Shown in pieces: positions 1 through 5,069 of a stretch of DNA of 8,634 nt. This stretch comes from a bacterium (lineage in GTDB: Bacteria > RBG-13-66-14). The DNA is taken from the NCBI GenBank assembly GCA_026398675.1, contig JAPLSK010000145.1, positions 1 through 8,634 of the forward strand. Reading direction: 5' to 3'. The position numbers and the translations under genes are program-made. The notes below the pieces were generated by a model. It was not told the origin of the DNA. It ran no database searches and was given only the letters and a program-made list of their open reading frames with translations. Position 1 is the first letter of the stretch; each line of letters starts with the position of its first letter.

Positions 1-2110
1 AGGCGGTGTAGATGGCGGGACCGTCGTCCCAGGTTCTGAAGGATGTATCACCGTTCTGGAAACCGTTGAGCTCCCAGAAATGGGTGGCCACCGGGTTGCC
101 CTTGTCGTCAACCTCGGTGAAGTGGACGTCGTAGCGCGGGCTGCAGAAGAGCCGCTCGCTGGGGGTGGCGGTGAACTCGATGTGGGAGGTGAGGCCGGGG
201 ACCATTGCCAGCTGGAGCGCTCCCCCGCGTAATGTGTCGAAGCTCGGGCCGAGGCGGTCCGAGGCGTCCGCGGCGTTGATCCGGACCAGGAACTGCAGGT
301 TCGATCCCATGTCGCGGCGGACGTAGGGGACGAAGGCCACTTCGCTGTACTGGGAGGCGTCGTTGACGCGGATGATCCCCTTGTCGCCGAAGATGTTCAT
401 CGTGGTTGAGAGTTCGCCCGTGGTCTGTTTGGGGTGCTGCTTGGCGTCGTTCTGCATCAGGATGTATGCCCCGCCCCAGTACTTGGAGTCCTCTTCGTTG
501 TCGGGGTAGCCCTTGAAGGCGTAAACCATGTCCTGGGGGATGGGACCGAGCTGGACGACGTGCATGTAAACCGCGCCGAGGCCGTCGGGGCAGCCCCTGA
601 TGTTGACGTCCTCGTTGGTCATATCGACCTCTACCCCGGAGACGACCTGCGCCCCGGTGAACTCGCGGGTGCCGTCGGGCTCCAGGTCGTTCACCTGGGG
701 ATACGCGACGGCGCTCGGCTCCGCCGGGAAGATGTATTCGCCGAAGGTTTGTCCGCCCGTGTTGAGGTCGTCAATGTAGAAGAAACCGTTGTTGTTGTCC
801 GAGTTGCCGCTGCGGGCCGCGCTACGTATGCCGGTGAACCAGTTCCACTCGACGAAATTGCCGAAGGCGTAGGCCAGGGCGCCCATGTCGTCCTCGAACT
901 CCATGTCGGGGTAGGCGTTGCGGAAGAGCTGGTCGTAGGCGTCGTTGAAGTCGTACTCGGTCCCCTCGGCGGTGCGCTGCTCGTAGTTCTCCCAGATCAT
1001 GGTGATGGCGTTCTTCTGGTTCTCCTGGGTCTCCATGTAGGTGAGCAGCGCCGGGTCCTCGTAGAACAGGGACTCGATGTAGTGGTTCCAGATGGTGCCG
1101 TTGTACCAGCTCAGGAGCTTCTGGCGGGTGAGACCGACGTTGGGGACCGCCATGAAGGCGCCGAGGCGTTCACTCTGGTAGTCGTTGGCCAGGGGGTAGG
1201 CCCTCTCCTCGCTCCACACCGAGGTCTTTTCCTTGTGGTGGGAGGGGCTGTCCACGTCAATGCCGCCCTGGACGCCGTGGTGCAGCTCGTGGGCGGCGGT
1301 GGTCTTCTCCGCGTCCGAAAGCGAGTCGGGGTTAGCGTTGTTGTGGAAGGCCATGTGGAAGCTGGCGTCATCCTCGGGGGTCGCCTCGTAGTAGTAGTCG
1401 TACTGGCAGTAGGCCGAGACGCCCGGGAGCCCGTCCTCGCCCATGCTGCGGAAATAGGCGTCGAAGCGCTCCCAGTCCGCCTGGGTGTCGCCCTCACAGT
1501 AGCCGTAGTCGGCGCCCGCGGGATACCAGGTGCCGTCCTTGACCGGGTAGTCGAAGCCCAACCAAGCCTCGTCGGTGAAGAGCTTGAGGGAGGTCTCGAG
1601 ACCCTCGCCCACGATCTCGACGATGTCGGGCACGCCGTTGGGGGGGTCTTCATCCTGGGGATACCACAGGGCGTGGGGTCCCACGCCGGCCCACCACATG
1701 CGGAAGTTACCCTCGGGGGTTTCGTAGTGGTGGATGTCGGGGGCGGGGATGTCGTAGCCGCGGATGGCGCCGGGAGTGCCCTCCTGGGTGGGCCGTCCGA
1801 GGTACAACTGAGCGTCGGCCAGGTCGCTCTCGTCAAAGAGCCCCTTGAGGACGCACATGTTGGCGTCGTAGATCAACATGGTACCGCAGACGCCGGCCAG
1901 GCTGTCCGAGCCCCGGTAGGCGTCGGGGATGCGGTCGGCGTCGCCGAAGGCGAGGTAGAGCTTGTAGAGGGCGTAGTCGGTGTAGGTGAGCTCGCCCCGC
2001 TCGTAGGCCGACCCGATCAGCTCGATGGTGGTCGGCGGGCTTGCCGTGTTGGCGAAAGCTCCAGCCGCCAGCACCAAGGCGATCAGAATGGCAAGGCCTT
2101 TGGTTCGCAT
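1..2110 (-). CDS. Secreted zinc metallopeptidase, MXAN_6640-like (C-terminus outside window)
   Basis: This frame is open from an ATG at 2110 to the left edge: 703 codons, no stop, and the C-terminus is missing. Residues 1-20 form a signal peptide: basic Arg2 and Lys4, a hydrophobic core, and an AFA cleavage site before Asn21. It therefore acts outside the cytoplasm. The zinc site is HELHH at residues 274-278 (preceded by TTAA), with His274, catalytic Glu275 and His278. A WSEE stretch (Trp299, Glu301, Glu302) lies 23-24 residues further on and could give the third zinc ligand, as in gluzincin-type enzymes. An NGVPD segment (158-162) followed by an amphipathic helix precedes the catalytic part, which from memory is typical of MXAN_6640-type putative metalloproteases. 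Residues after about 480 look beta-rich. The substrate is unknown. The start is supported by an AAAGGGGA ribosome binding site about 6 nt upstream. The peptidase call is firm; the family name is from memory. Confidence 0.85.
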   Translation of the reverse strand, partial: MRTKGLAILIALVLAAGAFANTASPPTTIELIGSAYERGELTYTDYALYKLYLAFGDADRIPDAYRGSDSLAGVCGTMLIYDANMCVLKGLFDESDLADAQLYLGRPTQEGTPGAIRGYDIPAPDIHHYETPEGNFRMWWAGVGPHALWYPQDEDPPNGVPDIVEIVGEGLETSLKLFTDEAWLGFDYPVKDGTWYPAGADYGYCEGDTQADWERFDAYFRSMGEDGLPGVSAYCQYDYYYEATPEDDASFHMAFHNNANPDSLSDAEKTTAAHELHHGVQGGIDVDSPSHHKEKTSVWSEERAYPLANDYQSERLGAFMAVPNVGLTRQKLLSWYNGTIWNHYIESLFYEDPALLTYMETQENQKNAITMIWENYEQRTAEGTEYDFNDAYDQLFRNAYPDMEFEDDMGALAYAFGNFVEWNWFTGIRSAARSGNSDNNNGFFYIDDLNTGGQTFGEYIFPAEPSAVAYPQVNDLEPDGTREFTGAQVVSGVEVDMTNEDVNIRGCPDGLGAVYMHVVQLGPIPQDMVYAFKGYPDNEEDSKYWGGAYILMQNDAKQHPKQTTGELSTTMNIFGDKGIIRVNDASQYSEVAFVPYVRRDMGSNLQFLVRINAADASDRLGPSFDTLRGGALQLAMVPGLTSHIEFTATPSERLFCSPRYDVHFTEVDDKGNPVATHFWELNGFQNGDTSFRTWDDGPAIYTA

Positions 2111-2175
2111 TGAAAATCCCCTTTCTTGGAATAGCCGAAACGGGAAACGATGATAAGGAAGCTTACCGGCGGCCC

Positions 2176-2197
2176 ACTTCACCCCGGGCGGTGAAGT
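2176..2197 (-). repeat. Inverted repeat in the probable 5' leader of the metallopeptidase
   Basis: ACTTCACC (2176-2183) and GGTGAAGT (2190-2197) are perfect 8-base complements around a 6-base CCGGGC loop. The element lies between the minus-strand promoter and the metallopeptidase start, about 66 nt before the ATG, so it would be transcribed as a leader hairpin. There is no U tract, so it is not an obvious terminator. It could equally be a protein-binding site. Confidence 0.45.
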
Positions 2198-2251
2198 CCG
2201 GTCACCAGCGGTTGAAAGAGGTAACGCGAAGGGTAGTAAATTCCATCCGGC

Positions 2252-2281
2252 ATTTTACCACTAACGTTCGAGGCGCGTCAA
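2252..2281 (-). promoter_or_regulatory. Sigma-70-type promoter of the metallopeptidase
   Basis: Read on the minus strand, TTGACG (2281-2276) is followed after 18 bp by TAAAAT (2257-2252). Each hexamer matches the consensus at five of six positions, and the -10 is preceded by TGG, giving an extended -10. Transcription would start near 2245 and leave a leader of about 135 nt before the ATG at 2110. This is the best promoter in the window by eye. Confidence 0.6.
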
Positions 2282-2287
2282 GGCGCT

Positions 2288-2297
2288 CCCCCCCCCC
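2288..2297. repeat. Homopolymer of ten C
   Basis: An uninterrupted run of ten C (ten G on the minus strand) begins 6 bp beyond the -35 hexamer of the metallopeptidase promoter. Tracts of this kind are prone to slipped-strand length change and to sequencing error. See the matching finding. Confidence 0.9.
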
Positions 2298-2409
2298 AGA
2301 ACGTGGGGTTTCCGGATTCGGGCGGAGGCTCGATATAGTCGGCGTTTCAGGGCGGGGACGCCGCGTTCCGGGCATCCGAGCCCGGGGGTCAAGCGCGCCC
2401 GGATTTTAA

Positions 2410-2428
2410 GGTAAAATAGACTTTTACC
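2410..2428 (+). promoter_or_regulatory. Palindrome overlapping candidate -10 of the prenyltransferase gene
   Basis: GGTAAAA (2410-2416) and TTTTACC (2422-2428) are perfect 7-base complements separated by five bases. The left arm contains TAAAAT (2412-2417), a good -10 hexamer, but the bases 17-18 upstream (around 2388-2394) do not form a recognisable -35. A promoter without a good -35, with a dyad across its -10, suggests an operator and possible activator dependence; both points are inference. The ATG at 2448 lies 19 nt further on, after a G-rich stretch (2438-2443) that serves as a weak ribosome binding site. Confidence 0.4.
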
Positions 2429-2447
2429 GCTTCAATCGGGGGGTGCG

Positions 2448-3347
2448 ATGAGTTTCAGAGGATACGTGAGGCTGGCGCGGCCCTTCACCCTGCTGGCTCC
2501 ATTCTTCGGCCTCGTCTGTTTCGCCCTGGTCGCCGCGGGCTCCCCCGTGGGCGGCGAGATCGGGCTCACCTGGGGCACGGCCGTAAAAATTCTCTTGGGC
2601 GCCCTGGCCGCGGCCACCCTCAACATGGCCTCCAACACGGTGAACCAGATCTTCGACCGGGAGATAGACGCGGTGAACAAGCCGACACGACCCCTGGTGA
2701 CCGGCGAGGTGAAAATCCCGGGGGCGGTGGCGGCCTGCATCGCATTATATCTCGCGGCGATCGGCCTCTCGCTCCTGGTCAACCCGCGGTTTTTTATCAT
2801 CGTTTGTATCACCTGCCTCGTGACCTACTCCTACTCGGGCCCCCCCACCAGGACGAAGCGCAACGCCTTCGCGGCCAACTTCACCATGGCGCTGCCCCGG
2901 GGAGGGCTTTTAGTCATCGCGGGCTGGAGCGCGGTGAAGCCCATCTGGTTCGCCGAGCCCTGGTTCATCGCCGCCGTTTTTTTCCTCTTCATCCTCGGGG
3001 CCTCGACCACCAAGGATTTCGCCGACATGGAGGGGGACGCCCGGTACGGCTGCCGGACCCTGCCCGTCATCTTCGGGGTGCGCCGGGCGGCGTGGATGAT
3101 CGCACCCTTCTTCGTCGTCCCCTTCGGGTGCGTGTACCTCGGCCTGGCCCTGGGGATCCTCGAGGGCGACGCGACGGCCCTTTCCATCCTGGCCGGAATC
3201 CTCGTCCTCTGGGGGGCGTACATCGTGAGGCTCATCCTGCGGGACCCGAACCGCCTGGCCACGGAGAGCAACCACCCGTCGTGGAAGCACATGTACCTTC
3301 TCATGATCGTGAGCCAGGTCGGCTTCGCCGTGAGCTACCTGTTGTAA
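2448..3347 (+). CDS. UbiA-superfamily membrane prenyltransferase
   Basis: The product is 299 aa, the usual UbiA-family length, with about eight to nine hydrophobic segments and so an inner-membrane protein. Enzymes of this superfamily move a polyprenyl group from its diphosphate to an aromatic or other acceptor, using Mg2+ held by two aspartate motifs. Both motifs are present. The first is N66-x3-D70-x3-D74 (NQIFDREID), followed by a KPTRPL stretch. The second is D190-x2-D193-x3-D197 (DFADMEGD), followed by a TLPVIFG stretch. The YSGPPTRTKRN loop (129-139) between them is also typical. The DMEGD-TLPV segment resembles chlorophyll-synthase and archaeal-lipid-type members more than classical 4-hydroxybenzoate transferases, but the acceptor cannot be read from sequence. 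No quinone, lipid or heme pathway gene lies beside it. The ATG at 2448 opens directly onto the first conserved segment. Confidence 0.88.
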   Translation: MSFRGYVRLARPFTLLAPFFGLVCFALVAAGSPVGGEIGLTWGTAVKILLGALAAATLNMASNTVNQIFDREIDAVNKPTRPLVTGEVKIPGAVAACIALYLAAIGLSLLVNPRFFIIVCITCLVTYSYSGPPTRTKRNAFAANFTMALPRGGLLVIAGWSAVKPIWFAEPWFIAAVFFLFILGASTTKDFADMEGDARYGCRTLPVIFGVRRAAWMIAPFFVVPFGCVYLGLALGILEGDATALSILAGILVLWGAYIVRLILRDPNRLATESNHPSWKHMYLLMIVSQVGFAVSYLL

Positions 3348-3461
3348 GATTCATGCCGATATGGCACGCCGCGGTGGCGGGACGACTTAATGGCAGGTGA
3401 ACGCCCGGTGTCGGTTCCGGGATTCCGGGCCGCAGGCGGCCTCGATGCGCCCCACAAACAG

Positions 3462-3574
3462 TTCAATCACACCGCTCGCGGCGACAATCCCTCGAACCGA
3501 GCGCAGCGAGCTATGCCCCCGGCAAATATCCAGGCCCGTCGTCGCGGAGCCGGGATGCAACGCCCGGCGTTGCC
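3462..3574 (+). repeat. Direct repeat, copy 1 (133-bp period)
   Basis: This copy starts TTCAAT and runs through a CCGCTCGCGGCGACAA block, CTCGAACCGAGCGCAGCGAG, a CTATGCCCCCGGCAAATATC block and a terminal hairpin. The hairpin is GCAACGC/GCGTTGC (7 bp) around the loop CCG at 3557-3573. It matches copy 2 (3596-3707) at an offset of 133, with only about ten mismatches and a one-base indel near the left end. The strand is arbitrary. It may be a dispersed intergenic element of the genome, duplicated here. Confidence 0.85.
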
Positions 3575-3595
3575 GTTCAAGCACCCTTGAATCGA

Positions 3596-3707
3596 TTCAA
3601 TGTGCCGCTCGCGGCGACAACCCCTCGAACCGAGCGTAGCGAGCTATGCCCCCGGCAAATATCCATACCCGTCGTCGCGAAGCCGGGATGCAACGCCCCG
3701 CGTTGCC
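3596..3707 (+). repeat. Direct repeat, copy 2
   Basis: This is the second copy of the repeat at 3462-3574. Its terminal hairpin (3690-3706) keeps the 7-bp stem exactly, but the loop is CCC instead of CCG. Other changes are GCGCAGC to GCGTAGC, CCAGGCCC to CCATACCC and GCGGAGC to GCGAAGC. The right edge touches the candidate promoter of the response regulator. Confidence 0.85.
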
Positions 3708-3732
3708 CCCCGCGAGGGACTGGTACGATAAT
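3703..3732 (+). promoter_or_regulatory. Candidate promoter of the response-regulator unit
   Basis: TTGCCC (3703-3708) and GATAAT (3727-3732) are 18 bp apart. The -10 matches the consensus at five of six positions; the -35 is weak. The -35 lies in the right arm of the hairpin that ends repeat copy 2. The start codon is 30 nt after the -10. Confidence 0.35.
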
Positions 3733-3749
3733 TGCGCTAAACCACGGGC

Positions 3750-3756
3750 GAGGTGA
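3750..3756 (+). promoter_or_regulatory. Ribosome binding site that fixes the response-regulator start
   Basis: GAGGTGA lies 5 nt before the ATG at 3762. An in-frame GTG at 3753 would extend the protein by three residues, but it sits inside this site, so the ATG is the better start. Confidence 0.7.
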
Positions 3757-3761
3757 GGGCG

Positions 3762-4193
3762 ATGCGCACCGTGCTCCTGGCCGACGACAACCGTGAATGC
3801 CTCGATTCCCTGGCGCGGATGCTGAAACGCTGGGGTTGCAGGTTTCTGCCGGCCGTGGACGTCGCCGAGGCGCTGTGGCTTTTGGAAAAAACCCTGGTGG
3901 ACCTCGCCATTCTGGACCTAGAAATGCCCCTCGGGGGCGGCCTCTCGGTGCTCCAGCGGATCCGCGTCAGCCTGCCCGGCCTCCCGGTGCTGATGCTGAC
4001 CGGCTCGGCGACCCGGGAGTCGCTCCTGCGCGCGTACGCCGCCGGCGCCTACGGGTTTCTACCCAAGCCGGTGAGCGTGGACCTCTTGCGCCAGATGCTG
4101 GCCGAGGTCCTCACCACCCACATGCCGGCCCCGGTTCGGATGGGACCCGTATTCGTGTACGGGCCGGTAAAAGAAGGGACTGATAATGCGTAA
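3762..4193 (+). CDS. Single-domain response regulator (CheY-like receiver)
   Basis: The product is 143 aa and consists of one receiver domain with a short C-terminal tail of about 20 residues and no DNA-binding or enzymatic output domain. The acidic pocket is Asp8 and Asp9 (LADDN), the phosphoacceptor is Asp52 (LDLEMP), the switch threonine is Thr80 (MLTGSA), and the conserved lysine is Lys102 (FLPKPV). All key residues are present, so it should be phosphorylated by a histidine kinase. None is encoded in this window. Regulators of this kind act by protein contact or as phosphate relays in the cytoplasm. Its stop overlaps the start of the next gene by 8 nt, which implies co-translation with the exported protein downstream. 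Membership of the receiver family is certain; the output partner is unknown. Confidence 0.92.
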   Translation: MRTVLLADDNRECLDSLARMLKRWGCRFLPAVDVAEALWLLEKTLVDLAILDLEMPLGGGLSVLQRIRVSLPGLPVLMLTGSATRESLLRAYAAGAYGFLPKPVSVDLLRQMLAEVLTTHMPAPVRMGPVFVYGPVKEGTDNA

Positions 4194-4998
4194 AACCGCC
4201 TTCACGCTAGTTTTCCTCCTCGGGCTCGTCCTCTGTGCGCAGGCCCTGGATTCCATGGACATCCTGGCCCTTTTAAACGCCGGAGCCCGGGACGAAGTCC
4301 TCATTGACGCCATCGTAAAGACCGGCTCCAAGCCCATGTTCAGCGCCCAGGAAGTCACCCTGGTGGAAGATGAGTACAGCGTGGACGCGGAGCTCATGTA
4401 CCTGTGCCTCCAGGGCGAACCGCTCTCGCGGGACCACGTGATAAACCTCGCCCGCATCGGTTTCGACGATGACTACTTCATCAAGCTCATCTCCTCACCG
4501 GGGATCAACTTCAAGGTCGAGACCGACGACTACATGGTCTACAGCAACCTGGGCATGGACGAGGACGTGCAGCGGGCGCTGACGACCGCGAAACCGGTCG
4601 GAGTGGTGGAGGTCGTGGAGATACCGGAGAAGGTCAACCTCAACATCGTCATCACCGGCGACGACTACCAGACCGGCGGCGGCAAGACTATCTACTTCTA
4701 CATCCTGTGCGACGGGAAAGTGGTGCGCGAGATGATGGACGACAACATCGACATCATCATCGGCTCGGCCCGGTACAACAAGTTCATCTTCACCAGCTAC
4801 ACCGACCTGGTGGATTCGGGATCGCACACCATCGCCGTGGCGCTGGTGGCAACGGACCGCGGCAAGCCCTCCCAGAGCGAGATAAACTCCAACATCCTCT
4901 TCACGAAACGGATGGAAATCGGGGAGGGGTTCAACCAGCTCAACCTCCAGAGCCGGGTGATTCCGGGGACGGAATCCTACGAGCTCTTCGAGCGTTAG
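4186..4998 (+). CDS. Exported protein with two alpha-helical repeats and a beta-rich C-terminal domain, function unknown
   Basis: I do not recognise this 270-aa protein as a named family. Residues 1-20 are a signal peptide with an AQA site before Leu21. Cys17 is not in a proper lipobox (Leu precedes it), so it is probably soluble or periplasmic. The mature N-terminus holds two copies of a unit of about 58 residues. Residues 24-43 align without gaps to 83-102, sharing the pattern [IV]-[LI]-x-L-x3-G-x2-D-[ED]-x-[LF]-I-x2-I. Residues 51-76 align to 108-133, ending in [SG]-x-D-x-[ED]-[LV]. From about 148 to 245 alternating hydrophobic residues suggest a beta-sandwich domain. The start has a GAAGGGA ribosome binding site 6 nt upstream and overlaps the response regulator by 8 nt. 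dnaK follows after 71 nt. Confidence 0.85.
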   Translation: MRKTAFTLVFLLGLVLCAQALDSMDILALLNAGARDEVLIDAIVKTGSKPMFSAQEVTLVEDEYSVDAELMYLCLQGEPLSRDHVINLARIGFDDDYFIKLISSPGINFKVETDDYMVYSNLGMDEDVQRALTTAKPVGVVEVVEIPEKVNLNIVITGDDYQTGGGKTIYFYILCDGKVVREMMDDNIDIIIGSARYNKFIFTSYTDLVDSGSHTIAVALVATDRGKPSQSEINSNILFTKRMEIGEGFNQLNLQSRVIPGTESYELFER

Positions 4999-5056
4999 AA
5001 AAACACCCCCGCGGACGGATCCACCGCCCCGGGGTCGGCGAACTCCACGAGATACC

Positions 5057-5061
5057 GGAGG
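5057..5061 (+). promoter_or_regulatory. Ribosome binding site that fixes the dnaK GTG start
   Basis: GGAGG lies 8 nt before the GTG at 5070. The frame stays open far upstream into the previous gene, but only this GTG gives the canonical DnaK N-terminus and has a proper binding site. Confidence 0.8.
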
Positions 5062-5069
5062 AAACACCC

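Larger units (their letters stand above)
2111..2447. other. Divergent intergenic region
   Basis: This 337-base spacer separates the minus-strand metallopeptidase from the plus-strand prenyltransferase, so it must hold start signals for both. From left to right it contains a perfect 8-bp hairpin (2176-2197), a good minus-strand promoter (2252-2281), a run of ten C (2288-2297), and a palindrome overlapping a candidate plus-strand -10 (2410-2428). I see no convincing small gene here. The open frame that crosses it on the plus strand reads like the antisense of the signal-peptide region plus spacer. Confidence 0.6.
3348..3761. other. Repeat-bearing intergenic region
   Basis: This spacer of about 410 bases has no credible gene. 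The first part (3348-3461) holds only a short GC-rich dyad, GGCCGC and GCGGCC at 3428-3441, which lacks a U tract and is a weak terminator candidate at best. The rest is two copies of a direct repeat, followed by a candidate promoter and the ribosome binding site of the response regulator. Short open frames across the repeats differ between the two copies and have no start signals. Confidence 0.7.

Noticed and set aside
434..2113. Long plus-strand open frame (559 codons) opposite the metallopeptidase
   Set aside because: It is Val/Gly/Leu-rich with no recognisable domain. The minus strand in the same place encodes a signal peptide, a HExxH motif and a coherent protein with a ribosome binding site and promoter.
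3462..3707. CRISPR array
   Set aside because: There are only two long copies of over 110 bp with a spacer of about 21 bp, which does not fit the short-repeat, regular-spacer form, and no cas gene is present.
3387..3796. Several short open frames across the 133-bp repeats
   Set aside because: The frames differ between the two repeat copies, carry no conserved protein pattern and lack ribosome binding sites; the repeats explain them.
4234..4245. Lipoprotein signal at Cys17 of the exported protein
   Set aside because: The residue before the cysteine is leucine, not Gly, Ala or Ser, and a normal signal peptidase I site (AQA before Leu21) lies just after.
4984..5020. Heat-shock sigma-32-type promoter before dnaK
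   Set aside because: CTTCGAG followed by a CCCCC stretch only loosely resembles CTTGAA and CCCCAT; neither half is convincing.
4707..5069. Upstream extension of the dnaK frame
   Set aside because: The extension overlaps the exported-protein gene in another frame, has Arg/Gly/His-rich shadow composition, and would displace the canonical DnaK N-terminus that starts at the GTG with GGAGG upstream.
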